From: Paraburkholderia sp. SOS3
GTDB taxonomy: Bacteria; Pseudomonadota; Gammaproteobacteria; Burkholderiales; Burkholderiaceae
NCBI RefSeq assembly: GCF_001922345.1
Contig: NZ_CP018811.1
Coordinates: forward strand, 3,410,001 to 3,474,000
Length of the DNA: 64,000 nt
Direction: 5' to 3'
Shown: positions 1 to 9,570 of the stretch, piece after piece
How the letters are laid out: every line of letters begins with the position of its first letter
How positions within the stretch are numbered: position 1 is the stretch's first letter
Position numbers and translations under genes: made by a program
The notes under the pieces: generated by a model
The model's database searches: none
What the model saw: the letters and a program-made list of their open reading frames with translations, nothing else
What the model was told of the DNA's origin: nothing

Positions 1-80
1 CCTCAGCGGCCGCTTCCGGGGTCGCGTCGCGGACCAATGAACGGGCGCCTGTGTGGGTCACTGAGCGATCACTGAGCGCA

Positions 81-1616
81 TCACTTCGGCGACGACGTGC
101 GCGGACGGATCGGCACGAACTGCGTGTTGTCGCCGCGACGCACGAGCAGCGCGACCATCTTCTGCGGATCGAGATGCGAGGTGAGTTCGTTGAACTGCTT
201 CGCGCTCGTCACGTCGGTGTCGCCAATCCGCAGGATGATGTCGCCCTTCTCGAGCCCGACGCGCGCGGCCGGCCCGTCGACCGCGTCGACCTGCACACCG
301 TTGCGCAGCTTCAGCGTCTTGAGCTGATCAGCAGGGATGTCGCTGACGGCGATACCAAGCGCGTTCGACGCCTGCTGTTTCGGTGCGGGCGGCTTGCGCT
401 GGTCGGCGCGTGTCGTCTTGTCGGGCTGCATCTCGGCGACCGTAACCGACAGGTCGCGCGTCTGGCCCTTGCGCCAGATCGTGATCGACGTCTTCGTGCC
501 CGGCTTCGTATCGCCGACCATGCGTGGCAGGTCGGTCGCGGTATCGACCGGATGGCCGTTGAACTTGAGGATGATGTCGCCCGGCTGCACGCCCGCCTTG
601 TCGGCCGGACCGCCCGGTTCGACGCTGCTCACGAGCGCGCCTTGCGCCTTCGGCAGGCCAAGCGAATCGGCGACGTCCTTCGTGACTTCGCCGATCGCGA
701 CCGCGATCCGGCCGCGCACGACCTTGCCCGACGTCTTCAGCTGATCGGCGACGCGCATCGCTTCGTCGATCGGAATCGCGAACGAGATGCCCATAAAGCC
801 GCCGGTGCGGCTGTAGATCTGCGAATTGATGCCGATCACCTCGCCTTGCATATTGATGAGCGGGCCGCCCGAGTTGCCGGGATTCACCGCGACGTCGGTC
901 TGGATAAACGGCAGGTAGTCGCCGGTATCGCGGCCCTTCGCGCTGACGATGCCGGCCGTCACCGTATTCTCGAGGCCGAACGGCGAACCGATCGCGACCA
1001 CCCATTCGCCAACGCGGACCTTGTTCGAGTCGCCGATCGTGACGGTCGGCAGATTCGTCGCGTTGATTTTCACGACCGCGACGTCGGTGCGCTCGTCGAC
1101 GCCGATCAGTTTCGCCTTGAATTCGCGCTTGTCGGTCAGCGTGACGTAGATCGTGTCGGCATCGTCGATCACGTGCGCATTGGTCATCACGTAACCGTCA
1201 GACGACAGGATGAAGCCGGAGCCGACGCCGCTGTTCGTTTCGGAATCGCTGTTGTCCTGCTGCTGCGAATCTCCACCGCCCTGCCCGCCTTGACTGCCCT
1301 GATTGTCGCTGCCGCCACCGCCGCCACCGCCACCACCATGAGGGGACTGCGGCGACTGCGGCATCGGAATGCCGAAGAAGCGGCGGAAAAATTCAGACAT
1401 ATCGCCGTCATCGAGCCCCGGCGGCAAGCCGCGGTTGCTGGTCGGCACGTGCGCGGTCGTCCGGATGTTGACGACCGCGGGGCCGACCTTGTCGACGAGG
1501 TCGGTGAAATCGGGAAGGCTTGCCGCGGGAGCCGCCGCCGCCGTATGCGGCAGAAACGGCAGGCAAGCCGCTAGCAACGCGGCCGCGAGGAATGTGCGCA
1601 CCGAGAGATTCGTCAT
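81..1616 (-). CDS. mucD: DegP/MucD-family periplasmic serine endoprotease Do
   Basis: Periplasmic HtrA-family protease and chaperone that degrades misfolded envelope proteins. The 511-residue product starts with a signal peptide (hydrophobic to about residue 29, AAAA-P). A trypsin-like domain follows with catalytic His148 (TNAHVI), Asp178 (ERTDVAV) and Ser249 (NPGNSGGP), then two PDZ domains (about 290-380 and 415-500). Between the signal and the protease lies a low-complexity insert with a run of nine glycines (94-102) followed by a Gly/Gln/Asp/Ser-rich stretch, in the place where DegP carries its Q-linker/LA loop. It is the last gene of the rpoE-rseA-rseB-mucD cluster, 19 bp after rseB, so it is probably co-transcribed and sigma-E controlled. 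Family call very secure. Confidence 0.96.
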   Translation of the reverse strand: MTNLSVRTFLAAALLAACLPFLPHTAAAAPAASLPDFTDLVDKVGPAVVNIRTTAHVPTSNRGLPPGLDDGDMSEFFRRFFGIPMPQSPQSPHGGGGGGGGGSDNQGSQGGQGGGDSQQQDNSDSETNSGVGSGFILSSDGYVMTNAHVIDDADTIYVTLTDKREFKAKLIGVDERTDVAVVKINATNLPTVTIGDSNKVRVGEWVVAIGSPFGLENTVTAGIVSAKGRDTGDYLPFIQTDVAVNPGNSGGPLINMQGEVIGINSQIYSRTGGFMGISFAIPIDEAMRVADQLKTSGKVVRGRIAVAIGEVTKDVADSLGLPKAQGALVSSVEPGGPADKAGVQPGDIILKFNGHPVDTATDLPRMVGDTKPGTKTSITIWRKGQTRDLSVTVAEMQPDKTTRADQRKPPAPKQQASNALGIAVSDIPADQLKTLKLRNGVQVDAVDGPAARVGLEKGDIILRIGDTDVTSAKQFNELTSHLDPQKMVALLVRRGDNTQFVPIRPRTSSPK

Positions 1617-1635
1617 GTCGTCGTAAACCGATGGA

Positions 1636-2682
1636 TTACTTGGGAGCCTTGTATTCTATGGCAGACGCGAACTGCTGCAACGTGACCTGGGGCACTTCGC
1701 CAAGCAGGGTTATCCAGAAGTCCCCGCGGCGCTTGACGAGCACATGGGTTGCCCCCGTGCTGCCCGCGCCTTCCTTCCGGGTATTTTTTTCGACGGGCTC
1801 GACGAAGATGGAAATAGCCGCGAGGCCATCCGAAAACACCATTTGATCGACGGGAATCGGCGGATTGCCCGGATCGTGCGCGGCCATCGGGCGCCGCAAC
1901 TCTCGGATCTTTCTGAAGCCCGGCACGTTCGGCGTGATCTGCCAGCCCTGCGCTTCCATATTGACCTGCTCAACCGGCGGGTGCACGACCGTCCATCCGG
2001 CTGTATTGCGAATGCCCGCGGCGATCGGTGTTTTGTCGACCGGCACGCCGATGCGAATTTGCGAAAACGACAGTTGCTCGAGCACGTCGCCGTTTGGATC
2101 GAGGGTCTGTGCGCGCAGCAGCAAGCCAGTTTTCTTATCGGCCCACAGCTTGTACGCGAAACGATACTGGTCTTTCGGGTCGAGCTCGATCACGTCGGCC
2201 TCGAGGCCCGCGACACGATCGCGTCCGAGAATTTTCGGCTCGTAGACCGACAGCACGTCATCGCTGCTCGCCGACAGCAACGCGGGGAATGAATCCTTGT
2301 TCTGCCGCTGCTCGACGACGCACAGATGCCGTTCGGGTATGAACGTGTAGAGCTCGTCGTTATGGCGCAGCATTCTGCGCGGCTTGCCGTCGAGACTCTC
2401 GAGCTGCTCGTATTCGCCGTCGTTGCGCGTCGCATAGTGCGAAATGCGCGAAGTCTGTACGAACGCGCCGCGCTGGTAGACGAATGCGCCTTCGTAATTC
2501 TGCTGCTGCGCAGCCTGATGAATCCGATGGAGCAGTTCGGCCGCCTGATGGCGGGCCGACGAATCGTCCTGCGCGAATGCGCGAGGCGAGGCGGATAACG
2601 CCGAAAGCAACGCGGCTGCACAGAACACAAGTGCCGGCAGCCGTCCCCAGGTTTTCGTTTTATTGAACCGCAAAGTCTGCAT
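1636..2682 (-). CDS. rseB: sigma-E factor negative regulatory protein RseB/MucB
   Basis: Periplasmic regulator that binds the anti-sigma factor RseA and shields it from regulated proteolysis. About 348 residues. The signal peptide ends near ASPRAFAQ. A LolA-like N-terminal domain (NYEGAFVYQRG, then RMLRHNDELYTF) is followed by the MucB C-terminal domain (FSDGLAAISIFVEP, GATHVLVKR). An upstream in-frame extension of 18 codons exists, but it overlaps rseA and lacks signal-peptide character, so the ATG at 2682 is preferred; this leaves 22 bp after the rseA stop. Lies between rseA and mucD, as is usual for the cluster. Confidence 0.94.
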   Translation of the reverse strand: MQTLRFNKTKTWGRLPALVFCAAALLSALSASPRAFAQDDSSARHQAAELLHRIHQAAQQQNYEGAFVYQRGAFVQTSRISHYATRNDGEYEQLESLDGKPRRMLRHNDELYTFIPERHLCVVEQRQNKDSFPALLSASSDDVLSVYEPKILGRDRVAGLEADVIELDPKDQYRFAYKLWADKKTGLLLRAQTLDPNGDVLEQLSFSQIRIGVPVDKTPIAAGIRNTAGWTVVHPPVEQVNMEAQGWQITPNVPGFRKIRELRRPMAAHDPGNPPIPVDQMVFSDGLAAISIFVEPVEKNTRKEGAGSTGATHVLVKRRGDFWITLLGEVPQVTLQQFASAIEYKAPK

Positions 2683-2704
2683 CGAGCTATCGATCCTGTG
2701 GACC

Positions 2705-3370
2705 CTAACGTCCTTGCGTCGTCGTGACGGCCGCACGGATCAGCGGCATCGCGCCGCCCATCGACGGCTGCTGCGCGAATTGCTGATGGGCCTCGAGATA
2801 TTGATCGAGACTCGCGTCGCGGATGATGTTCGCGTCCTGCACCGCCGGCTGCGCGGTTGCGGCCGGCATCGACGCCATCGCCACGCGCTGCACGCGATCG
2901 CCCGACCGGTCACCCGACGATAGCGAGGCGATCTGCGATGCATTCTGCAGCCCCGTATTCACGCCCTGCAGTTGCGGGACGACGATCCATGTCAGCGTAG
3001 CCGCCGCCGCTGCCACCGCGAACGCGGGCACGAGACGCAGACCGAACCGCTTGCTCTGCGCGGCGCCGCTCGCGCGCGATGCCGCGGGTGCGACAATATG
3101 CGCTTCGTTTTCGAAGCGCGCCGCAAAGCCGCTCATGAACGCGCGACTGGCGCTTGCGCCCAGCGCGAGATCGTCGGAACGCAATGCGTCGCCGATCAGG
3201 TGGTAGTTCGACCACGCCGCGCGATCCTCATGATCGAGCGCGGCGATGAACGCATCGGAGTCTTCTCCTTGCCATTCACCGTCGATCAACGCAGACAGAC
3301 GCTCGCCGCGCGAGCCCGTTTGCAGACTGGCCTGCGAATTCGCTTGCACATGCAACGAAACCGACCCCAT
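2705..3370 (-). CDS. rseA: anti-sigma-E factor RseA
   Basis: Inner-membrane anti-sigma factor that sequesters RpoE. The N-terminal cytoplasmic part has the RseA pattern (LSALIDGEW, then DHEDRAAWSNYHLIGDALR). A single membrane helix sits near the middle (LVPAFAVAAAAATLTWIVV) and is followed by a periplasmic part. Three starts are possible: GTG 3394, ATG 3382, ATG 3370. The ATG at 3370 has GGGGAG four bases upstream, while the one at 3382 has AAGG directly abutting it, so 3370 (221 residues) is preferred; the others would add 4 or 8 residues. It follows rpoE by about 75 bp and precedes rseB. Confidence 0.9.
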   Translation of the reverse strand: MGSVSLHVQANSQASLQTGSRGERLSALIDGEWQGEDSDAFIAALDHEDRAAWSNYHLIGDALRSDDLALGASASRAFMSGFAARFENEAHIVAPAASRASGAAQSKRFGLRLVPAFAVAAAAATLTWIVVPQLQGVNTGLQNASQIASLSSGDRSGDRVQRVAMASMPAATAQPAVQDANIIRDASLDQYLEAHQQFAQQPSMGGAMPLIRAAVTTTQGR

Positions 3371-3444
3371 GATGCTCCCCATCCTTACAGACACCCCGTA
3401 GTGACACCACCTGACCCAGATATTGGACCGCTGCCCCGACGCGA

Positions 3445-4044
3445 CTACCAGCGCTTACCCTCGGGTGTGTCCAGCAACGGACGCAATTTTGCCGCAATGG
3501 CTTCGCGAGCACGGAAAATTCTCGATCTGACGGTGCCAATCGGGCAACCCATCATTTCGGCGATTTCCTCGTAGCTCAATCCCTCAATTTCACGAAGAGT
3601 AATGGCGGTGCGCAGCTCTTCCGGTAAAACCGCCATCGCAGCATTGACCGTCTCTGCGATCTGCTTGCTCATCAACATCGACTCGGGCGTGTTGATATCC
3701 CTTAGTTGGTCGGCATCCGAGAAAGTTTCAGCTTCTTCAGCGTCCGCTTCGGTGGACGTGGGCGCCCGCCGGCCCTGCGTCGCAAGGTAGTTCTTCGCCG
3801 TATTCACGGCAATCCGGTACAACCACGTATAGAAAGCCGACTCGCCGCGGAATTGCGGAAGCGCCCGGTACGCCTTGATGAACGCATCCTGGGCCACGTC
3901 CTCGACCTCGGCCGGATCCCGCACGAGGCGTGAGATCAGCCGGATGATCTTGCGGTGGTATTTCGTGACCAGAAGCTCGAACGCGGCCTTGTCGCCGTTC
4001 TGCACGCGCTCGACCAGCACCTGATCAATTTCTTTTTCGCTCAC
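3445..4044 (-). CDS. rpoE: RNA polymerase sigma factor RpoE (AlgU-type ECF)
   Basis: Extracytoplasmic-stress sigma factor, 199 residues, the usual family length. Region 2 is at residues 15-90 (LVTKYHRKIIRLISRLV, then VAQDAFIKAYRALPQFRG and FYTWLYRIAVNTAKNYL). Region 4 with its helix-turn-helix is at about 135-185 (LPEELRTAITLREIEGLSYEEIAEMMGCP). First gene of the rpoE-rseA-rseB-mucD cluster. No clear sigma-E type GAACTT/TCTGA promoter was seen upstream; a TACAAT hexamer on the minus strand (4082-4087) is a candidate ordinary -10. A set of phased GTTAC repeats lies further upstream at 4109-4140. Confidence 0.97.
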   Translation of the reverse strand: MSEKEIDQVLVERVQNGDKAAFELLVTKYHRKIIRLISRLVRDPAEVEDVAQDAFIKAYRALPQFRGESAFYTWLYRIAVNTAKNYLATQGRRAPTSTEADAEEAETFSDADQLRDINTPESMLMSKQIAETVNAAMAVLPEELRTAITLREIEGLSYEEIAEMMGCPIGTVRSRIFRAREAIAAKLRPLLDTPEGKRW

Positions 4045-4108
4045 CTGATAAATCCGTTAGCAAGGGGCCCGCGGGGGCACCATTGTAGCGTCCCCTTCAT
4101 CCCGTCAC

Positions 4109-4140
4109 GTTACAGCAGTAACGGCGGTAACAGTCGTTAC
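4109..4140. repeat. four GTTAC/GTAAC pentamers phased at 9 bp upstream of rpoE
   Basis: Pentamers start at 4109 (GTTAC), 4118 (GTAAC), 4127 (GTAAC) and 4136 (GTTAC), with four-base spacers between them. Adjacent pairs form two back-to-back inverted repeats. The block lies 65-96 bp ahead of rpoE and touches the stop codon of the preceding gene. Neither strand carries a T run, so it does not look like an intrinsic terminator; an operator is a guess. Confidence 0.6.
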
Positions 4141-4607
4141 ATTGCCCCGTGCGCGGCGCGCCGGGCTTGTACCGACAGTTCACGGAAATGGTCGGAGCAA
4201 AGCATGTCGGCGGTGACCAGCAACGTGCGGGAACGGCCATTGTCGCTTACCAGCGCAACGGACAGCAGCCAGCCGCTCCATTGCGCGAAGCCCGCGACAC
4301 GCCCCTCGGCGATCTGCTGCCCGGCGCGGTTCCACGCAGTCAAGCCATCCGGCCCGATTTTAAGCGACGCAGGGCGGCGGCGCACATCGTGCACCCACGC
4401 GAGGCATAGCATGGCGAGCATCGCGATCGCCGCCACTGCGGCATGCGGCCATCCGGCGCGCGGCATCAGCGTCGTGAAAACCGCTGCGGTCGCAATCGCG
4501 ATGAAGGCCGCGGTCGAACCATGCAGCAAGGCGGATCGTCGCAGCACGATGCGCTGCGACGATCCGCCCCGGGATTCCTGCGATGGTTGCGTATGCGACT
4601 GCGTCAA
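4137..4607 (-). CDS. small membrane protein, YgfX/CptA-like topology, function unknown
   Basis: A 156-residue protein with a polar N-terminus, two hydrophobic helices (about 30-48 and 55-72: STAAFIAIATAAVFTTL, AAVAAIAMLAMLCLAW) and a soluble C-terminal part with a pair of Trp-rich strands (AQWSGWLLSVALVSD). Two helices followed by a small cytosolic beta domain is the arrangement of YgfX/CptA-type proteins, but I see no diagnostic motif and the assignment is tentative. It lies 13 bp after fabF and before rpoE, so it may be transcribed from the fab side. Confidence 0.7.
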   Translation of the reverse strand: MTQSHTQPSQESRGGSSQRIVLRRSALLHGSTAAFIAIATAAVFTTLMPRAGWPHAAVAAIAMLAMLCLAWVHDVRRRPASLKIGPDGLTAWNRAGQQIAEGRVAGFAQWSGWLLSVALVSDNGRSRTLLVTADMLCSDHFRELSVQARRAAHGAM

Positions 4608-4620
4608 ACGGTAAGGCCGC

Positions 4621-5859
4621 TTACGCGCGCTTGAACACCAGCGTCCCGTTCGTGCCGCCGAACCCGAACGAGTTCTTCAGCGCGACATCGATCTTCATCT
4701 CCCGAGCGGTGTTCGCGCAGTAGTCGAGATCGCATTGGGGATCCTGGTTGAAGATGTTGATGGTCGGCGGCGACACCTGATGATGCAAGGCGAGCACCGT
4801 GAACACGGACTCGAGGCCGCCCGCGCCGCCGAGCAGGTGCCCGGTCATCGACTTCGTCGAGTTAACGACGATTTTCTTCGCGTGGTCGCCGAACGCGCGC
4901 TTGATGCCGATCGTTTCCGCGAGATCGCCCAACGGGGTCGACGTGCCATGCGCATTCAGATAACCGACTTCGTCTGCGTTGATACGCGCGTTCTTCATCG
5001 CGGCCAGCATGCAGCGGCGTGCGCCGTCGCCGTCTTCAAGCGGAGCGGTCATGTGGTACGCGTCGCCGCTCATGCCGTAGCCCGCCACTTCGGCGTAGAT
5101 CTTCGCGCCGCGCGCCTTCGCGTGTTCGTACTCTTCGAGCACCATCACGCCCGCGCCTTCGCCGAGCACGAAACCGTCGCGGTCCTTGTCCCACGGACGG
5201 CTCGCCGTCGCCGGGTCGTCATTGCGCTGCGACAGCGCGCGCGCCGCCGCGAAACCGCCGATGCCGAGCGGCGACACGGTCGATTCCGCGCCACCCGCGA
5301 TCATCACGTCGGCGTCGCCGTATTCGATCAGACGCGAAGCTTCGCCGATGCAATGCAGGCCCGTCGTGCACGCCGTGACCATCGACAGATTCGGGCCCTT
5401 CAGGCCGAACTTGATCGACAGATGGCCCGAAATCATGTTGATGATCGACGCCGGCACGAAGAACGGCGAGATGCGGCGCGGGCCGCGGTTCAACAGTTCG
5501 GTCTGCGTGATTTCGATCATCGGCAGGCCGCCGATGCCCGAGCCGACGACAACGCCGACGCGCTCGGCCAGCGCTTCGTCGATCGCGAGGCCGCTATCCT
5601 TGATCGCCTGCATGCCGGCCGCGATGCCGTAATGGATGAACGTATCCATATGGCGCGCTTCCTTGGCCGGAATGTATTCCTCGACGCTGAAGCCTTTGAC
5701 CTCGCCGGCGAAGCGAGTAGAGAAATTCGACGTGTCGAACTTCGTGATGTCGGCGATGCCGGATTTGCCGGCGACCAGATTGGCCCACCCATCGGCAACA
5801 TTATTGCCAACAGGCGAAATCAGCCCCAGGCCTGTAACAACAACACGACGGCGGCTCAC
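4621..5859 (-). CDS. fabF: beta-ketoacyl-ACP synthase II
   Basis: Condensing enzyme that elongates acyl-ACP with malonyl-ACP in type II fatty acid synthesis. 412 residues, full family length. Thiolase-fold motifs are complete: catalytic Cys164 ([10 protein letters not shown]), His304 (LNAHGTSTP) and His341 ([12 protein letters not shown]). The start is GTG at 5859, preceded by AAAAGGGG at a fair distance. It follows acpP by 270 bp, a non-coding stretch in which no gene was recognised, and is the last fab gene of the run. Confidence 0.97.
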   Translation of the reverse strand: MSRRRVVVTGLGLISPVGNNVADGWANLVAGKSGIADITKFDTSNFSTRFAGEVKGFSVEEYIPAKEARHMDTFIHYGIAAGMQAIKDSGLAIDEALAERVGVVVGSGIGGLPMIEITQTELLNRGPRRISPFFVPASIINMISGHLSIKFGLKGPNLSMVTACTTGLHCIGEASRLIEYGDADVMIAGGAESTVSPLGIGGFAAARALSQRNDDPATASRPWDKDRDGFVLGEGAGVMVLEEYEHAKARGAKIYAEVAGYGMSGDAYHMTAPLEDGDGARRCMLAAMKNARINADEVGYLNAHGTSTPLGDLAETIGIKRAFGDHAKKIVVNSTKSMTGHLLGGAGGLESVFTVLALHHQVSPPTINIFNQDPQCDLDYCANTAREMKIDVALKNSFGFGGTNGTLVFKRA

Positions 5860-6129
5860 GGTAACCCCTTTTCCATAGAATGACGAAAGCGAAAGCGGCA
5901 GTTTCAGCCCAAAGCAAAAGCCACAGCGGCAACAGGAAACGAGCCTGTGTACCCTGTGGCTATGAGTCTGGCATGAACGCCGGAAGCGGCGGCCCGGCCG
6001 CCTGTTCCACGCGTGGCGCGCGGGCCACGGTGCGGCGGCGCGCCGACACGGACGATGCGGGCGGCGCCGGCAGATGCGAAGACCATGCGGGCGACGACCA
6101 TGCAGGCAGCGACGCTGGCGCGAATGACC

Positions 6130-6369
6130 TTAGGCCTTGACGTTGGCGCGAGCGTAGTCGATCGCTTGCTGCACCGTGGTGATCTTCTCGGCTTCTTCAT
6201 CCGGAATTTCCATGCCGAATTCGTCTTCGAGGGCCATCACGAGTTCGACGGTATCGAGCGAATCAGCGCCGAGATCGTTGACGAACGAGGCTTCGTTCTT
6301 GATTTCCGCTTCGGCGACGCCCAGTTGTTCCGCAACGATCTTCTTAACGCGTTGTTCGATGTTGTCCAT
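6130..6369 (-). CDS. acpP: acyl carrier protein
   Basis: 79-residue acidic four-helix carrier protein that holds growing acyl chains on phosphopantetheine. The attachment serine is Ser37 in the invariant [19 protein letters not shown] helix. The ribosome site is unusually strong (GGAGGGG three bases before ATG), in keeping with an abundant protein. It sits between fabG and fabF. A TAAAAT hexamer on the minus strand at 6413-6418 lies about 45 bp ahead of the start and may give acpP its own promoter. Confidence 0.98.
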
Positions 6370-6412
6370 TACCCCTCCAAGGGAAAAAAGTTCATAAATA
6401 CAGGTGCGCGCA

Positions 6413-6418
6413 TTTTAT
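6413..6418 (-). promoter_or_regulatory. candidate -10 element for acpP
   Basis: TAAAAT on the minus strand in an AT-rich pocket between fabG and acpP, 44 bp before the acpP start codon. No good -35 is visible at 16-18 bp, so this is only suggestive. Confidence 0.3.
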
Positions 6419-6517
6419 CAGGTTTGCCCCGCGGAAAAACGGCGCGCACGTTGCTGCCAAGGCTCCGTCCGCGCACGCGCGAAACTGCGCTGCGGCGCGG
6501 ATAGTAACCGAATTTGA

Positions 6518-7267
6518 TTACGACATATACATGCCGCCGTTTACGTGCAATTCGACGCCTGTGATGTAGGCGGCTTGCGGCGATGCGAGGAACGCGACCG
6601 CGTAGGCGATCTCTTCCGGCGTGCCCAGGCGCCCCAGCGGCACCTGCGCCTTCAATGCGGCCTGTTGCTCTTCGGGCAGCACGCGCGTCATGTCGGTGTC
6701 GATGAAGCCCGGCGCGACGCAGTTCACCGTGATGCCGCGGCTGCCGATCTCGCGGGCCAGCGCGCGCGTCATACCGGCCACGCCGGCCTTCGCCGCCGCA
6801 TAGTTTGCCTGGCCCGGGTTGCCCGACGCGCCGACGATCGACGTGATGTTGACGATGCGCCCGCCACGCGCCTTCATCATCGGGCGCAGCACCGCGCGCG
6901 AAAGACGGAACACGGCCTTCAGATTCGTGTCGAGCACGGCGTCCCAGTCTTCGTCTTTCATGCGCATCGCGAGCTGGTCCTGCGTGATGCCCGCATTATT
7001 CACGAGTATGTTGAGCGAACCGAATTCCTTCACCGTGCCGTCGATCAGCGCTTCGACCGCAGCGGCGTCGTTGACGTCGAGCACCGCGCCGCGGCCGTGC
7101 AGATTCGCTTCGCGAAACGCTTCGGTGATCGCTTGCGCGCCGCTCTCGCTGGTCGCCGTGCCGAGCACCGTTGCGCCCTGACGCGCGAGTTCGAGCGCGA
7201 TCGCGCGACCAATGCCGCGCGATGCGCCGGTGACCACTGCGATCTGCTTGTCGAGAGATTTTTCCAT
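6518..7267 (-). CDS. fabG: 3-oxoacyl-ACP reductase
   Basis: NADPH-dependent short-chain dehydrogenase that reduces beta-ketoacyl-ACP in fatty acid elongation. 249 residues. Cofactor motif TGASRGIG at 13-20, NNAG at 90-93, catalytic Ser143, Tyr156 and Lys160 (ITSIVGASGN, then NYAAAK), and the FabG ending GGMYMS. Lies between fabD and acpP in the standard order. A TAGAAT hexamer on the minus strand at 7382-7387, in the 180-bp gap to fabD, could serve as an internal promoter. Confidence 0.97.
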   Translation of the reverse strand: MEKSLDKQIAVVTGASRGIGRAIALELARQGATVLGTATSESGAQAITEAFREANLHGRGAVLDVNDAAAVEALIDGTVKEFGSLNILVNNAGITQDQLAMRMKDEDWDAVLDTNLKAVFRLSRAVLRPMMKARGGRIVNITSIVGASGNPGQANYAAAKAGVAGMTRALAREIGSRGITVNCVAPGFIDTDMTRVLPEEQQAALKAQVPLGRLGTPEEIAYAVAFLASPQAAYITGVELHVNGGMYMS

Positions 7268-7447
7268 CGTTGAATTCCGCTGTGATTCTGCCAGGTTCCG
7301 CTTGCCCGCTGTTCGCAGGCGGTTTAAACCGATCCGCGGCGGCGGCCGTGCGCGATCGATCGTGCTGGCCGTTGGTCCGCCATTCTATTTGCCGTGGCGC
7401 TGCCGCTTCGTACCGTGCGTGTGGTGCCGCGCCTGCCCTGCGTCACG

Positions 7448-8380
7448 TCACGCGTTCGCGAGCTTCAGCGCTTCGTCGAGCGACGCCGGATCGACGATTG
7501 CGGCGCCGCCGAGATTGCCGTCGATGCGCTTCGTGAGGCCAGCAAGCACCTTGCCCGGACCGCATTCGAATACCTGCGTGACGCCCTCTTTCGCCATCGC
7601 CTGCACGCATTCGACCCAGCGCACCGCACCGGCCGCCTGGCGCACGAGCGCGTCCTTGATCGCAGCCGGCTCGCGGACGATCGCGACGTCGACATTGTTG
7701 ATCACCGAGATCGACGGCACCTCGATTTCGACATTCGCGAGATAGGTACGCAGTTGATCGGAAGCGGGCTTGAGCAGCGACGAGTGGAACGGCGCCGACA
7801 CCGGCAGCGGCAGCGCGCGCTTCGCGCCCTTCGCCTTGGCGATTTCGCACGCTTTTTCCACCGCGGCCTTGTGGCCCGCGATCACGACCTGCGCGGGCGC
7901 ATTGAAGTTGACGGCCTCGACCGAGCCTTCGGACGATGCCTCGCTGCATGCGGCGCGCACCGTATCGTCGTCGAGGCCGAGAATCGCGGCCATGCCGCCG
8001 ACACCGACCGGCACCGCGCTCTGCATCGCTTGCGCGCGAAAACGCACGAGCGGCACCGCGTCGCGAAACTTGAGCGCGCCGGCCGCGACGAGCGCCGTAT
8101 ATTCGCCGAGGCTGTGGCCCGCGACGATAGCCGGCGCGGGGCCACCGGCCACCTGCCATGCACGGTAAATTGCATAGGCTGCAGTCAGCATGACGGGCTG
8201 CGTATTCGTCGTCAGGTTCAGATCGTCTGCCGGGCCTTCCGCGATCAGCTTGCCGATGTCCTGGTTCAGTGCATCCGACGCTTCCTGGACCGTCTCGCGC
8301 ACAACAGGATGATCGCTGAACGCGTTCAGCATGCCGACCGATTGCGAGCCCTGGCCCGGAAAAACGAACGCAAATTTCAT
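7448..8380 (-). CDS. fabD: malonyl CoA-ACP transacylase
   Basis: Transfers malonyl from CoA to ACP to feed fatty acid elongation. The start MKFAFVFPGQGSQ is at 8380, preceded by GAGGGCGAT as ribosome site, giving 310 residues, the usual FabD length; the longer open frame upstream has no FabD character. The nucleophile is Ser90 in GHSLGEY. The conserved regions SAPFHSSLLKPA and ECGPGKVLAGL are present. It lies between fabH (200 bp upstream) and fabG. Confidence 0.96.
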   Translation of the reverse strand: MKFAFVFPGQGSQSVGMLNAFSDHPVVRETVQEASDALNQDIGKLIAEGPADDLNLTTNTQPVMLTAAYAIYRAWQVAGGPAPAIVAGHSLGEYTALVAAGALKFRDAVPLVRFRAQAMQSAVPVGVGGMAAILGLDDDTVRAACSEASSEGSVEAVNFNAPAQVVIAGHKAAVEKACEIAKAKGAKRALPLPVSAPFHSSLLKPASDQLRTYLANVEIEVPSISVINNVDVAIVREPAAIKDALVRQAAGAVRWVECVQAMAKEGVTQVFECGPGKVLAGLTKRIDGNLGGAAIVDPASLDEALKLANA

Positions 8381-8580
8381 ATCGCCCTCAAAATCGATGA
8401 ATTCAGATGTGCGCGGTGAGGCGCGCGATGCCGTCCTTTGCATGCGCGCGTTCCTGCGTACCCGCAAGCAGCATGCGTGCTATCGCGCCCTTGCCGACCG
8501 TGCCGCCGTTGCCGCTGTTGCATAGGTGAGCGGCACGCGGCCGTCGTCACGCAAGAACCGCGGCAGGAACTGGCCGGCCG

Positions 8581-9570
8581 TCAGAAACGGATCACCGAAG
8601 CGCCCCATGTAAAACCGCCGCCGACGCCTTCGATCAGCACGTTATGCCCGCGCTTGATGCGGCCGTCGCGCACCGCGACGTCGAGTGCGAGCGGGATGGA
8701 TGCAGCCGACGTATTGCCGTGCTCGTGCACGGTGACGATCATCCGCTCCTGAGGCAAGCCGAGCTTGCGACACGTGCTTTGCATGATGCGGATGTTGGCC
8801 TGATGCGGAATCAGCCAGTCGATTTCTTCGGCCTTGAGGTTCGCTTTTTCGAGCGCTTCGACCGCAACCTTCTCGAGCACGCCGACCGCGAGCTTGAACA
8901 CCGCCTGGCCGTCCATATGCAGGAATGCGCTGCCTGACACCACACCGCCGTTCACATTGCCCGGCGTGCAAAGGATGCTCGAGTAGCTGCCGTCCGCGTG
9001 CAGCGCGTTCGACAGCACGCCCGGCTCGTTCGATGCCTGCAGCACGACCGCGCCTGCGCCGTCACCGAACAGCACGCACGTGGTGCGATCGTTGAAATCG
9101 AGAATGCGCGAGAACGTCTCGGCACCGACGACGAGCGCGGTGCGATGCTGGCCGCTGCGGATAAAGCTGTCCGCCGTCGCGACGGCGTAGGCGAAACCCG
9201 AGCACACGGCCTGCACGTCGAATGCGGCGCCGGTGTTCCGGATGCCGAGCTTGTTCTGCAACAGGCAAGCGGTGCTCGGAAACACGAAATCGGGCGTCGA
9301 GGTCGCGACGATGATGAGGTCGATCGACTGCGGATCGACATCGGCGGCTTCGATCGCGCGCTGCGAAGCGAAGAGCGCGAGGTCGCTCGTCGTGACCTCG
9401 GGATCGGCGAAATGACGGGCGTGGATGCCCGTGCGGGCAACGATCCATTCGTCGCTCGTCTCGACACCCTGCTTCGCGAGACGATCGGCCAGTTCCTGAT
9501 TGGAGACGCGTTGCGGCGGCAGATAACTGCCGGTGCCCAGCACGCGGGAGTAAAGAGTGGATTGCGCCAT
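8581..9570 (-). CDS. fabH: beta-ketoacyl-ACP synthase III
   Basis: Condenses acetyl-CoA with malonyl-ACP to start fatty acid synthesis. 329 residues with the triad Cys123 ([10 protein letters not shown]), His256 (IPHQANIRI) and Asn286 ([10 protein letters not shown]). Its start codon overlaps the stop of plsX by one base (TAATG), so the two are translationally coupled. The C-terminus [14 protein letters not shown] is typical. Confidence 0.97.
   Translation of the reverse strand: MAQSTLYSRVLGTGSYLPPQRVSNQELADRLAKQGVETSDEWIVARTGIHARHFADPEVTTSDLALFASQRAIEAADVDPQSIDLIIVATSTPDFVFPSTACLLQNKLGIRNTGAAFDVQAVCSGFAYAVATADSFIRSGQHRTALVVGAETFSRILDFNDRTTCVLFGDGAGAVVLQASNEPGVLSNALHADGSYSSILCTPGNVNGGVVSGSAFLHMDGQAVFKLAVGVLEKVAVEALEKANLKAEEIDWLIPHQANIRIMQSTCRKLGLPQERMIVTVHEHGNTSAASIPLALDVAVRDGRIKRGHNVLIEGVGGGFTWGASVIRF

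Noticed and set aside
1..80. Possible gene fragment at the left edge
   Set aside because: No open frame with gene character; probably intergenic DNA downstream of mucD.
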